A stretch of DNA of 64,000 nucleotides, taken from NCBI RefSeq assembly GCF_004345785.1, contig NZ_SLXI01000002.1, forward strand, positions 413,312-477,311, given 5' to 3'. Shown here piece after piece: positions 12,101 to 19,563 of the stretch; positions within the stretch are counted from its first letter, which is position 1; each line of letters begins with the position of its first letter. The notes under the pieces were generated by a model. The model saw only the letters and a list, made by a program, of their open reading frames with translations, ran no database searches and was not told the origin of the DNA. The translations under genes were made by a program, and so were the position numbers. The stretch is from Bisgaardia hudsonensis. Its GTDB lineage: Bacteria; Pseudomonadota; Gammaproteobacteria; Enterobacterales; Pasteurellaceae.

Positions 12101-12220
12101 ACCATCCTTAGGATCTTTTAAAGTTTCTTTTATTTTTTCACCATTAATAGGATTACCACTTTCATCAAAAAAATTAATATAAGCTACAGAAGCTAATAAA
12201 GCGTTATTTGTTCCACTCAT
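6134..12220 (-). CDS. Large RTX exoprotein with lipase-like N-terminal domain
   Basis: This 2028-residue protein is the evident substrate of the HlyBD exporter downstream. Residues 1-300 look like an alpha/beta-hydrolase lipase: FVVRGTADLRDF near 83-94, then the nucleophile elbow GHSLG at 171-175 (Ser173). His293 in DDHG is a possible triad histidine. A Ser/Asn/Asp-rich linker covers about 500-573. Calcium-loop sequences (DLDGDGIDS, DHDSDGI, DRNSDGKI, DLNQNGI) lie at about 580-700, as in FrpC-type proteins. Seven RTX units, each built around YGADTY, lie between about 1050 and 1960. The C-terminus is a short uncleaved secretion signal. AGGAG precedes the ATG. No HlyC-type acyltransferase gene is present. 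Phospholipase or lipase activity is inferred from the fold only. Confidence 0.85.
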   Translation of the reverse strand: MSGTNNALLASVAYINFFDESGNPINGEKIKETLKDPKDGRSLTQAQADQFVDNYEVLHQQLETSSGFSAMVVKEKKSNKYHFVVRGTADLRDFLADGQLVLTGLAKDQLIDALNYYKLVTTPEGEVYDEIDLINFPPNARAPGAKPKVDEITTSKKQGLGIVKGPLDAVGHSLGHSINIALNSIVGGIDEVIGLNGAGADLEKNSGLLNQLASLSSGGQVQYDKSNITNYVGEKARLIASDKVYKQYGKVVILKTGFEYTLPEEQPHYGNDDTYVTSLSNISVLLSQAIDDHGVNTLIPAMDEDKISESTKVILEYTKGKESEEDKEDVKIYFPGEHIRLEGDIFYDRIRYEQYGHQMTAEEIKEIKKIKENIQKGLLSGSILESYDPDSKTAVFSSVQLFDMSHDGYTNYKYTLTGLNLPPKIKVSQEGYLEFSADLLTITPIDKNGEVVGDSITIEDFKNGQLGIILSDIMEIERSMYASFYTGDNISLRKVDYSKNNNSYVGNSDWGNSQHGDTRNHGADLDSPSDNDFNASDSSNGSSNDSSGSNNSDDSNDSDGSNGNNNTPPPPNRRGRNHQVYDPLVLDLDGDGIDSIGYDGRNGALFDHDSDGIRTATGWIKSDDAFLVLDRNSDGKINNASELFSDTITLSDSTRSEHGFAALKDLDANNDNLVDKQDPLFSQLQLWRDLNQNGISEGNELFSLSDFSVKSLYTDYENRHDVVDGGNVLSQLGKYEKEDGSFGVMADLNFTFNPFYSRFTEDLTLSQEQQKVINLKGVGRVRDLRESASLSPELNNLLQQYSNAETRDVQLALLPTILEKWAKTDKKYKDYGLKLEKTVETDDPKATVVRATPSELKALRNVQHDPKVMQRFEENKAKISAINSLYGMNINQLYYTTDKDIGYITDKVNRIHDRTVQFAYESLLFQTRLKKYVSSIRFNYKNGTVALDFSETEKLFNQKFLESPKEALTDLSEYLAYQNMSSEWQNGLALLNRYLEFARKAGFEESWKESSQNTIHRLQQKGILFTDHINLDSTQNNDILIGNSENNILTAKKGDDTLIGGSGDDTLKGGYGADTYVFSKGHGQDIIYEYSDYNHRAHDIDVIRFTDVASDEVKYRRVENDLLLFGYNGEDSITIKYFYNHEDYQINSFEFTDKTISLKELGQQGMRVFGTAEGDTIVDWDANSIIEGGLGHDIIDAKSGDDTLIGGVGNDILKGNYGADTYIFSKGHGQDTIYEYSDYNHRAHDIDTIRFTDVASDEVKYRRIGDDLLLFGYNDEDSITIKSFFDHEDYQINHFEFSDRQINLGTLIEEGIHLYGTDGNDTIVDHSTWDSILEGGAGDDVLKGSYGADTYIFSKGHGQDTIYEYSDYNHRAHDIDTIRFTDVTSNEVKYRRIGDDLLLFGYNGDDSIMIKYFYNHEDYQINRFEFSDKIISLKELGQQGMPLYGTENDDAIVDWNANSIIEGGLGNDIIDAKNGDDTLIGGVGNDILKGNYGADTYIFSKGHGQDTIYEYSDYNHRAHDIDTIRFTDVASDEVKYRRIGDDLLLFGYNDEDSITIKSFFDHEDYQINHFEFSDRQINLGTLIEEGIHLYGTDGNDTIVDHSTWDSILEGGAGDDVLKGSYGADTYIFSKGHGQDTIYEYSDYNHRAHDIDTIRFTDVTSNEVKYRRIGDDLLLFGYNGDDSIMIKYFYNHEDYQIDRFEFSDKIISLKELGQQGMSLYGTENDDTIIDWNANSIIEGGLGNDIIDAKNGDDMLIGGVGNDILKGNYGADTYIFSKGHGQDTIYEYSDYNHRAHDIDTIRFTDVASDEVKYRRVDDDLLLFDYNGDDSITIKDFYDHEDYQINRFEFTDRQVDLSTLIKEGIHLYGTEGDDIVEDYQDWDSILEGGKGNDILKGSYGADTYVFSKRHGQDIVYEYSDYNHRVHDIDTIRFTDLNDPKNLWFSKKDSHLLITNLETSDTITVNNWYLHKDYQIERVELNDNKVLTSAEVEKLVSAMATFEASHSSDILSVPRSEVEQYINSLAVTSYYG
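6330..9090. repeat. 825-bp higher-order tandem repeat inside the RTX gene
   Basis: Seven copies of a module centred on YGADTY occur. Successive module starts are 438 or 387 bp apart in strict alternation, so the true period is 825 bp (275 codons). Two module types alternate. One ends in a segment with LKELGQQGM and NSIIEGGLG, the other in LIEEGIHLYGT and WDSILEGGAG. Segments one period apart (for example around 7141 and 7966) are almost identical at the DNA level, which points to recent duplication or gene conversion. The array is a recombination and assembly hazard. Confidence 0.9.
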
Positions 12221-12229
12221 AAGACTCTC

Positions 12230-12832
12230 CTAGTTAAAAGTATAATTTTGACGTAAATATTCTCTTAATTTATTATAGTTACTATCTTCCTTTGCAATTC
12301 CGCCTACAGAATTTCCTCCTCCAGCAAGATAATTTGGGTATGCTCCAGAAGCATCTTCAGAAATAGCAATAGTCTTATGAATAATCGGATCATAATAAAG
12401 TCTATAATCTGTTCCCAATGTCCAAAAATAAGGAAGTTCTCGATATTTTTTGTTACGGTAGTGAATAATTCGAGTTTTTTTATCAATATAGCTTGCTTTA
12501 TATTTTATGCCATTAAATTCAATAAATTCAGGAAAAATAATATCCATATCCTCTCCTTTTATCAGATCATCCCATTCTAAAGTAGAATTTGGATCGGCAA
12601 TGGTAGTAATACCACGCAATTTACGCCATTCTTCTGGCTTCACATAAATTTGAATGCCTTTATCACCTATCATCATTTGACGGATTGGGGTGGTGATTTC
12701 TGCGGTTATCCAACGCATGAAGGGCATGGCCATAAAGAAAAGGATTACAAAAAGACACATACAACAAGGGAAATGAAATCCCGTGTCAGAATTGGGATTG
12801 GTAGTTGAGCAAGATTTATCATCACATTTCAT
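12230..12832 (-). CDS. Unknown single-pass membrane protein, RTX partner, copy A (intact)
   Basis: I do not recognise this 200-residue protein. It begins with MKCDDKSC and has a cysteine cluster (CCMC) running straight into one hydrophobic segment at about residues 24-41. The rest (about 45-200) is polar and probably lies on one side of the membrane. Motifs shared with copy B include WITAEITTPIRQMMIGDKGIQ, LPYFWTLGT and YDPIIHK. It lies 9 bp upstream of the RTX gene with a strong AGGAGAATC site at its own start, so the two are very likely translated from one message. The position resembles FrpD before FrpC in Neisseria, but there is no sequence similarity I can see. A role as partner, anchor or immunity factor of the RTX protein is inference. 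Confidence 0.7.
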   Translation of the reverse strand: MKCDDKSCSTTNPNSDTGFHFPCCMCLFVILFFMAMPFMRWITAEITTPIRQMMIGDKGIQIYVKPEEWRKLRGITTIADPNSTLEWDDLIKGEDMDIIFPEFIEFNGIKYKASYIDKKTRIIHYRNKKYRELPYFWTLGTDYRLYYDPIIHKTIAISEDASGAYPNYLAGGGNSVGGIAKEDSNYNKLREYLRQNYTFN

Positions 12833-12990
12833 TTATGATTCTCCTGAGATAAATTTAAAAAATAAGAGCCAAACTAACAAAATTTGATTATTTGTCAAAT
12901 AATTAATGTTAACAATCTAATTTATCTCAGTAATTTTAAATAAAAAAACTAAAAATAAAGCACTAACTGCGGTATTTTTTTGAAGAGTTT

Positions 12991-13050
12991 TTAATCAATA
13001 AAGTTAATATAAGCTGCTGAAGCCAATAATGCGTTATTTGTACCACTCAT
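12991..13050 (-). pseudogene. 19-codon stub of a second RTX gene
   Basis: The ATG at 13050 opens MSGTNNALLASAAYINFID and stops at 12991. The first 15 residues match the N-terminus of the intact RTX protein (MSGTNNALLASVAYIN) except for one change. A ribosome site (AGGGGAAC) stands just before it, as for the intact gene. It follows copy B of the membrane protein exactly as the full RTX gene follows copy A. It is therefore the remnant of a duplicated partner-plus-RTX unit whose RTX gene was lost. Confidence 0.8.
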
Positions 13051-13134
13051 AAAGTTCCCCTAATTAAAAATTATAATTTTGATTTAAATATGTTTTAAAT
13101 TTTATATAATTACTTCCATTTGAATGAACACCAC

Positions 13135-13674
13135 CTATAGTTTCCCCCCCCCTGCGAGAGGGGTTGGATATTCTCCAAAAGCATCTTCAGAAGAAGCAAT
13201 TATTTTATGAATAATAGGATCATAAAATAATCTATAAGATGTACCTAAAGTCCAAAAGTAAGGAAGTTCATTATATTTTGTGGCATAATACAAAATGACA
13301 CGTGTTTTTTTATCAATATAATTTGCCTCATATTTTATCCCCTCAACTTCAATAAATTTAGGAAAAGAAACATCATCATATTCTCCTCCTTCCCAACCAA
13401 GATAATAAAAATTATCAAGAGGACCTTCTATTTTAGGAGGGATGGTAGTAATACCACGTAATTCACGCCATTCTTCTGGTTTGAGATAAATTTGAATGCC
13501 TTTATCCCCTATCATCATTTGCCGTATCGGCGTGGTGATTTCTGCGGTGATCCATTGCATAAAAGGCATGGTCATAAAGAAAAGGATTACAAAAAGACAC
13601 ATACAACAAGGGAAATGAAAGCCTGTATCAGACTTAGACTTAGTAGTAGAACAAGATTTATCATCACATTTCAT
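13135..13674 (-). CDS. Unknown membrane protein, copy B, frame broken at a G9 tract
   Basis: This is a paralogue of the protein at 12230-12832. The N-terminal 75 residues are nearly identical, including MKCDDKSC and the CCMC membrane segment. It then diverges between about 78 and 100 and becomes similar again (LPYFWTLGT, YDPIIHK). As read, it ends at 179 residues in AGGGKL just after a run of nine G (13144-13152, seen as C on the plus strand). One extra G, or two fewer, would restore a tail (IGGV...SNY...YLNQNYNF) that matches the end of copy A, with a stop at 13064-13066 and about 203 residues in total. This is either a phase-off state, a real frameshift or a sequencing error in a homopolymer. 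Confidence 0.7.
   Translation of the reverse strand: MKCDDKSCSTTKSKSDTGFHFPCCMCLFVILFFMTMPFMQWITAEITTPIRQMMIGDKGIQIYLKPEEWRELRGITTIPPKIEGPLDNFYYLGWEGGEYDDVSFPKFIEVEGIKYEANYIDKKTRVILYYATKYNELPYFWTLGTSYRLFYDPIIHKIIASSEDAFGEYPTPLAGGGKL
13144..13152 (-). repeat. Poly-G (G9) tract, candidate phase-variation switch
   Basis: Nine consecutive G on the coding strand lie within the codons for AlaGlyGlyGly near the 3' end of copy B. In copy A the same residues are written with interrupted GGA codons, so the homopolymer is specific to copy B. A tract length of 10 or 7 gives the full-length frame. Confidence 0.65.
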
Positions 13675-13863
13675 TTATGATTCTCCTAAATATTAGAATA
13701 GCAAAAAACTAAATTAATGAGCTTTGATACATTAGCATATTTAATTAATGTGAAGCATAATGCAACATTATGAAATATATTACAATTATTTTCACAAAAC
13801 CTGTGCAATCTTCTTTTAATATCGTTAAACTATTCTCCATTGAATTAATTACTTATTAATCCC

Positions 13864-15156
13864 ATGTTATTTGAAAATTTTTGCAAACAAATTAACCAAT
13901 ATTATCCAAACCAAAATACTTTTCTTGTTGCGTTTAGTGGTGGGCTAGATTCGACAGTTTTACTATCTCTTTTTGCAAAACTTCGTGAAAAACAACCGCA
14001 CTTTCAAATTAGGGCAATTCACATTCATCACGGTCTAAGTAAAAATGCAGATTATTGGCAACAACATTGCTCAGCAATATGCGAGCACTTAAAGATTGCC
14101 TTTATTACTGAAAATGTGAATATTGATTTTAAAAATGGCTTAGAATCAGGCGCAAGAGAAGCTCGTTATTTCACTATTAAAGATCACTTAAACAAAAAGG
14201 AAGTTTTGGTTACTGCTCATCATCAACAAGATCAAGTAGAAACATTTTTCTTAGCATTAAAACGAGGTAGTGGCTTGCAAGGACTTTCGGCAATGCAATC
14301 CACGAGTATGCTGTTTGATATGCCAATTTTTAGGCCCCTACTCCCCTTTACTCGTCAACAATTAGAAACTTATGCCGAGCAAGAAAAATTAGTTTGGATT
14401 GAAGATGAGAGTAATCAAGATAATCAATATGATCGAAACTTTTTACGCAATCAAATCTTACCTGAATTACGTCAACGCTGGGGGCATTTTGATGAAGCGG
14501 TACAACGTTCTGCACAACATTGTTTTGAACAACAAACTCTTATTAATGAATTATTAGCGGAAGATTTTCAAAAAAACTTTAATAAAAATGACCGCACTTT
14601 TTCCATTGAAAATTTTAAAGATTATTCTCTTATTAAACAAAAAGCATTGTTGCGTTTATGGTTCGCTGAATTTAATTTAGCAATGCCCTCTGTTATTCAA
14701 CTACAACAAATAATTCAAGATGTAATTTTATCTGATAATAGCCGAGTCCCTATTTTTCAACTTGGTAATAAATTTATTAGACGTTATCAAAATTATCTTT
14801 ATTTAACTGAAAAATTTGCGGATCTAAGCAAACTTAAAATTGATATACAAAAAAATCAATCTATTGAATTACCTGATAATTTAGGTAAATTTAACTTATT
14901 ATTACAGAAAGATTATTTATTAGTACAATGGAATGAATATCAAGTAAAACTACCTTTTACTAATTTACCAATACAAATTCGTTTTCAGTATTCTGGAAAA
15001 GTGAGATTAAAAAATGGTATTAATGAAGATATTAAAAAATGCTGGCAAAGGGCAAATGTGCCAGTGTGGGAAAGAAAACGTACTCCGCTTATTTTTTATG
15101 GGGAAACATTTATAAGTGCGGTAGGTTTTTTCAATAATTTTGTAGAAAATAAATAA
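13864..15156 (+). CDS. tilS: tRNA(Ile)-lysidine synthetase
   Basis: TilS attaches lysine to C34 of the CAU-anticodon tRNA-Ile so that it reads AUA codons; it is essential in most bacteria. The protein is 430 residues, a usual length for gamma-proteobacteria. The PP-loop ATP-binding motif [12 protein letters not shown] is near residue 25, and the [12 protein letters not shown] segment follows. The C-terminal half is the tRNA-binding region. Three uptake cores (near 13995, 14591 and 15114) fall in the coding sequence, in contrast to the RTX island immediately before it. In H. influenzae tilS adjoins pdxY, so the island separates two normal neighbours here. Confidence 0.95.
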   Translation: MLFENFCKQINQYYPNQNTFLVAFSGGLDSTVLLSLFAKLREKQPHFQIRAIHIHHGLSKNADYWQQHCSAICEHLKIAFITENVNIDFKNGLESGAREARYFTIKDHLNKKEVLVTAHHQQDQVETFFLALKRGSGLQGLSAMQSTSMLFDMPIFRPLLPFTRQQLETYAEQEKLVWIEDESNQDNQYDRNFLRNQILPELRQRWGHFDEAVQRSAQHCFEQQTLINELLAEDFQKNFNKNDRTFSIENFKDYSLIKQKALLRLWFAEFNLAMPSVIQLQQIIQDVILSDNSRVPIFQLGNKFIRRYQNYLYLTEKFADLSKLKIDIQKNQSIELPDNLGKFNLLLQKDYLLVQWNEYQVKLPFTNLPIQIRFQYSGKVRLKNGINEDIKKCWQRANVPVWERKRTPLIFYGETFISAVGFFNNFVENK

Positions 15157-15268
15157 TAAATATTTAAAAACATATTTTCTAAAATTACGATTAAAGTTTA
15201 TTTGTAGTGATAGTCTGAATTTGCTATATTCTAGTGGCAATTATCTTTTATTCTAGGGAATTAATAAA

Positions 15269-17302
15269 ATGAACAAAAAAACAAAAATAACCTTAAGACT
15301 AACAGCGATCGCTATTGCTTTAGGTATTGGCGCTCAATTTTATACTAACTATAAAATTGATCAGACATTACAGCATTTCCCTTATCATTTAAGAGATCAA
15401 TTAACTTTAAACATTACTCAAAAAAATAAAAACTTTTTCCAAAGAGAACTTTCTTTTATTTTAGCTGATGCAAAAGCAGATAAAACAGAGATTATTACGA
15501 CAAAACTTACTGCTTTTCCCTTTGCTATTACAGCTGATTTTCAATTACCAACTAAACTAGTTAAAGAAATAAATAAAAAACTTAATATTACAATTGATAA
15601 AAATACAATAAATAGTAAATTTTCAGTTATTGGAGACTATTTACAATCAAATATTATTACCGAATTTAGAGATTTTACGAATAATCCCCAATCGTTTGAA
15701 ATGAATCTCAATTTTGCATCCAAAACGCAATTTATGGATATCAATGCATCATTAACAGGTTTAAAATATGACGAACAAAATGAAATTAAAAATTTAAAAA
15801 CAGATCTAACCCTTATACCAATAGGACAAAGTAAATACGATCTTTCTGAGTTAAACATCAATGTTGATAAAGCTAATATTTACCTATTTGATGGTGAAAA
15901 TACCCATATCACATTAGATAATATTGCCTATGATATGGATAAAAAATTATCTCCAGAGGTCTATGATTTATCAGGAAAACTAACTATTGGTCGGAGTGAA
16001 GTATCCTCTAAAAATCCTGATAACCCTGATAATAAAACCTTTATTGCAAATGGTATTACCACAGAATTAACCTTAGCTGAAGTGCCTAATCGTTTAGTTT
16101 TTTCAGATATCAAACATTATTTAAATACAGAAAATCTAAATTATGCAGAAGCTGGTAGTTTATTATTAAACCTATTACTTGAAAGTAAAAACACTCATTT
16201 TGGTATCTCAAGTACAGAAACGATTTTCCCGCAACAAAATAGTTCACTAAAAAATATTGATTTAAAACTCAATGCAACACAAAACGAAAATAATAAATTC
16301 CAATTAGAAACTTCTTTTAATTTCGATAATTTAGATGTCGTGGAAAATAATAAAACAACAATTAATAAATTTGAGCATCATAGTCAGGCTAATTCAATTA
16401 ATTTCAAAAATTATGTTGAATTTATTCAATTCTTACTTAAGGATAAGCAAAATAATCCTGCAGGAACTGAGATTAAACAACTCTCAGAAAAATTGAATAA
16501 ATTTTTAGAAAATTATCCTGAAGAAATAAATAGCCAGATGAAGATTGGAACATTTTCAAACGAAGAAATTCAATTCGATCATCTGACAATTAATTCAAAA
16601 GAATCACTTACTCCTGATGACCAATATAATTGGGCTTCACAAATTGCCCTTGAAAAATTTGTTTATCCACAAGAACGACTATCAATCAGTGATGTAACAT
16701 TGAATTTACCTATAGAATTAACACAATATAAATCCCTTGTTTTAAGTTATCTATATTCTTATGCACTTGGTTATGATATAGAAATAGATAAAAAAATAAA
16801 AGATAGTTTCAAAAAATTTACATTGAATATTAATAATGCCGAATTATCGCTTAATCTGGGTTCAACAGAAAGTAAGCTATTAGGAAGAATAACGAATAAA
16901 TTTAATTTGAATTTACCATTACCAGAAAAAGAAGACAAGCTATTATCAACTAATAATTACAGCTTAATAGCACAATATTTAGATAAAATTAATTTTGAAA
17001 ATACGTTCACCATTGAAAAATCTTTAGTGGATAACCAAGATGAAAGTTTATCACAAAGCTTATTATGGCAAGAAATACTTCAAACAATTAAACCTTTTGG
17101 AGAATTAAATCCCTATTTTGTTGAAGATGAAAAAAATTATATTTTCAATATTAAACAAAAAAACAATCAACGTTGGTTTAATGGCAAAACGGAGCAACAA
17201 CTCATTCAAGATCTATTACAACAAGAACTCCCTGCAGAAGAAAATAATACACTTGATGTAGTTCCAGAAACAGTAGAACCTACAACGATGGAAAAAGAAT
17301 AA
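15269..17302 (+). CDS. DUF945 / YdgA-family protein
   Basis: This 677-residue protein has an N-terminal membrane anchor or signal segment at about residues 7-25 (LTAIAIALGIGAQFY). A long, repetitive, beta-rich exported part follows, as in the YdgA/DUF945 family. It is longer than E. coli YdgA (about 500). The biochemical role of the family is poorly known; a link to cell-envelope maintenance is only suggested. The C-terminus is an acidic, threonine-rich tail (VPETVEPTTMEKE). The ATG follows TAGGGAAT. It ends at a bidirectional terminator shared with the gene opposite. Confidence 0.75.
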   Translation: MNKKTKITLRLTAIAIALGIGAQFYTNYKIDQTLQHFPYHLRDQLTLNITQKNKNFFQRELSFILADAKADKTEIITTKLTAFPFAITADFQLPTKLVKEINKKLNITIDKNTINSKFSVIGDYLQSNIITEFRDFTNNPQSFEMNLNFASKTQFMDINASLTGLKYDEQNEIKNLKTDLTLIPIGQSKYDLSELNINVDKANIYLFDGENTHITLDNIAYDMDKKLSPEVYDLSGKLTIGRSEVSSKNPDNPDNKTFIANGITTELTLAEVPNRLVFSDIKHYLNTENLNYAEAGSLLLNLLLESKNTHFGISSTETIFPQQNSSLKNIDLKLNATQNENNKFQLETSFNFDNLDVVENNKTTINKFEHHSQANSINFKNYVEFIQFLLKDKQNNPAGTEIKQLSEKLNKFLENYPEEINSQMKIGTFSNEEIQFDHLTINSKESLTPDDQYNWASQIALEKFVYPQERLSISDVTLNLPIELTQYKSLVLSYLYSYALGYDIEIDKKIKDSFKKFTLNINNAELSLNLGSTESKLLGRITNKFNLNLPLPEKEDKLLSTNNYSLIAQYLDKINFENTFTIEKSLVDNQDESLSQSLLWQEILQTIKPFGELNPYFVEDEKNYIFNIKQKNNQRWFNGKTEQQLIQDLLQQELPAEENNTLDVVPETVEPTTMEKE

Positions 17303-17305
17303 AGC

Positions 17306-17341
17306 ATAAGCCCTAAAATAAATCTCTATTTTAGGGCTTAT
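17306..17341. terminator. Bidirectional terminator, ydgA-like / oppA-like
   Basis: A perfect 15-bp stem (ATAAGCCCTAAAATA with its complement) has a short loop and A/T runs on both sides. It lies between two convergent genes. Confidence 0.85.
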
Positions 17342-17348
17342 TTACTAT

Positions 17349-18944
17349 TTAACGCCTTGTCTGAGTTTCTAATTTTCGATACAAGTCTTTGCTATATATC
17401 ACGCCTGTATCATTCTCATCATTAATGCCGAGCACTGATGAATGCCAGTAATAAGGTATGGTATATTGGAAAATAGGTAAAATAACTACATCTTTTTGTA
17501 GCTCATCGACAATTTGTTGATAAAGTGCGGTACGTTTTTCTGGAGAAATAATCTTGATACTTTCATCTAATAATTCGTCTACTCTTGGATTATTATAACC
17601 CACTTGATTATCTGCACTATGAGAATGAAACTGGTTTAAAAAAGCAGATGGCTCTTTGTAATCACTACACCAACCAGCTCGAATAAGATCAAAATCGCCA
17701 GTAGCCCTTCTTTTTAATAATTCATCATAACTCACTTGAGCCGTATCTATTCTTAATAAGTCAGACTGAGACCACATTTGCGTCAAACGTTTTGCAATAT
17801 CAGAATGTATTTCACCATTATCATAAACAAGTTTAAAACGAAGTGGTACTTTTTCTGTGATGTTCGCCTCTTTTAATAATTTCTCTACTAATACATAAGA
17901 CCAAGCCGCTTGGCTTTCTTGTTGCAAAGAACGAGGTAAAATAGAATTAAGTGGCAACATATGATTAGGTGTAATATTTTTATTTGAAATCATTGCCTTT
18001 AATGCCTGACGAATGGCTAAATGTTGTAGTTGTTGATGAGAAAAATTAAAGGTATAAAAATAAAGGCACTGTTTTGGTAAAAAATGAATATCTGTTTGGT
18101 CTTTATATTTAGGATTTATCCATAAATCAATATTATTAATATTCTTTTCGTCTGTAATTTTTTTATAATCGACAAAATTGAATGAGACATTTTGTTTATC
18201 CCAATAATAAGAATTTTTAATTAAATGAACCAAATCATTTTCCTGATTTAATACTTGGTAAGCCCCATTCCCAATAGTTCCTTGCTGTTCACCAAAATAC
18301 TGTGGCAATAAACTTGAATGTACTAACATTTCAGGTAAATAAGGTGTTGCTTTATCTAATTCAATTAACAATATTCTCTTATCTATTGCAGAGATACCTA
18401 AAGGCTCTGTTAATGTCGTATTTTCAATAACCAGCTTAGCATTCTTTATGTTCATAAATGCTAAATAATTTTTTAAAGGTGAGTTTGATAATGCTAATTT
18501 TTGCCAACTTTTTACAAAATCCTCTGCAGTAACAGGCTCACCATTAGACCATTTTGCATTTTCACGTAGAATAAATACCCAGTTTTTATTGTCTTCAGTT
18601 TGCCAACTTTCCGCTACCGCAGGAACAATATTTCCGTTTGTATCATACCCTACCAATCCTTCAAAAATATCTCTTAAAAATGCACTTTGATTTTGATTTT
18701 CTAGTAATTCTGGTCGATTTACTAAGTCTCCATAGACTGCACGTATTAATACTTCACGACTTCGAGATGTAGGTGGGTTATTAGCAAATTTTGGTATATT
18801 AGTTTCAGAATACTGTTGATTTGATGAATGATTAACTGGAGAATTATGTTGTTTTTGATCACAAGAAAAAAGCATAAAAAACGTACTATAAAATAGTATT
18901 TTTATAATAGAAACTTGTTTTATAAAAAATTTAGGGTATGCCAT
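17349..18944 (-). CDS. Peptide ABC transporter substrate-binding lipoprotein (OppA/SBP family 5)
   Basis: This 531-residue periplasmic binding protein is of the OppA/DppA/SapA type. The N-terminus is a lipoprotein signal ending in LFSC, so Cys28 is likely lipidated. Family landmarks include FLRDIFEGLVGYDTNGNIVPAVAESW, EDFVKSWQKLA and the C-terminal RAGWCSDYKEPSAFLNQF. No permease or ATPase gene is adjacent, so it is an orphan binding protein that would share another transporter. A similar orphan OppA-like gene sits by prlC in H. influenzae, as best I recall, and prlC is close by here too. Oligopeptide specificity is inferred. Confidence 0.85.
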   Translation of the reverse strand: MAYPKFFIKQVSIIKILFYSTFFMLFSCDQKQHNSPVNHSSNQQYSETNIPKFANNPPTSRSREVLIRAVYGDLVNRPELLENQNQSAFLRDIFEGLVGYDTNGNIVPAVAESWQTEDNKNWVFILRENAKWSNGEPVTAEDFVKSWQKLALSNSPLKNYLAFMNIKNAKLVIENTTLTEPLGISAIDKRILLIELDKATPYLPEMLVHSSLLPQYFGEQQGTIGNGAYQVLNQENDLVHLIKNSYYWDKQNVSFNFVDYKKITDEKNINNIDLWINPKYKDQTDIHFLPKQCLYFYTFNFSHQQLQHLAIRQALKAMISNKNITPNHMLPLNSILPRSLQQESQAAWSYVLVEKLLKEANITEKVPLRFKLVYDNGEIHSDIAKRLTQMWSQSDLLRIDTAQVSYDELLKRRATGDFDLIRAGWCSDYKEPSAFLNQFHSHSADNQVGYNNPRVDELLDESIKIISPEKRTALYQQIVDELQKDVVILPIFQYTIPYYWHSSVLGINDENDTGVIYSKDLYRKLETQTRR

Positions 18945-19022
18945 AACACATTATTAATAATAAAGATAAGTGCCATTATACACAAATCCCAAATAATAAT
19001 CTGAAATTTAACTTGAAATAAA

Positions 19023-19418
19023 TTAATCTATAATGGATATAGATTGCTCATTAGTCGGTTCTTCTATGGTTTTAATCCAGAAGAAAAAGGCTATATATTT
19101 CATTATTAACACAATAACAATAATGGATTTACCGATTATACTTGGGGTAAAAATAAATCCCATCGTCAGTGTTATTGTTGCAAACAATAAAATCCAAAAT
19201 TTTGCTTTTTTAGTTAAACCTCGTTGTTCTTTAAAACTCTTTAGATGCTTTTTATAAATATTTGTTTGAATAAACCAGTTATGTACTCTATCAGAACCTT
19301 TAGCAAAGAAGAATAAGGTAAGAAGTAAAAAAGGTGTTGCAGGCATAAGCGGTAAAATAATACCTAAAATACCTAAACCAAGAAAAATAAATCCTAAAAC
19401 AATATAAACAATCTTCAT
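19023..19418 (-). CDS. ybaN: YbaN / DUF454 inner-membrane protein
   Basis: This is a 131-residue membrane protein from the ATG at 19418. The frame also allows a TTG two codons upstream, but AAGGTG is best spaced for the ATG. It has hydrophobic segments at about 3-40 (VLGFIFLGLGILGIILPLMPATPFLLL) and 75-118. The phrase LPLMPATPFLLLTLFFFAKGS is typical of DUF454. The function is unknown. It stands alone between two unrelated genes. Confidence 0.85.
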   Translation of the reverse strand: MKIVYIVLGFIFLGLGILGIILPLMPATPFLLLTLFFFAKGSDRVHNWFIQTNIYKKHLKSFKEQRGLTKKAKFWILLFATITLTMGFIFTPSIIGKSIIVIVLIMKYIAFFFWIKTIEEPTNEQSISIID

Positions 19419-19563
19419 CAACACACCTTAAAATAAAAATAATTATCAATTATCCTTGTTTTTTTAGAATTTTCAACTTGAAATATCAAAATTCCCCCTC
19501 ATTTTATTAGAATACATTTTTATGCTTATAATAATAGGCTATACATTATATTAAGGAACTTTT

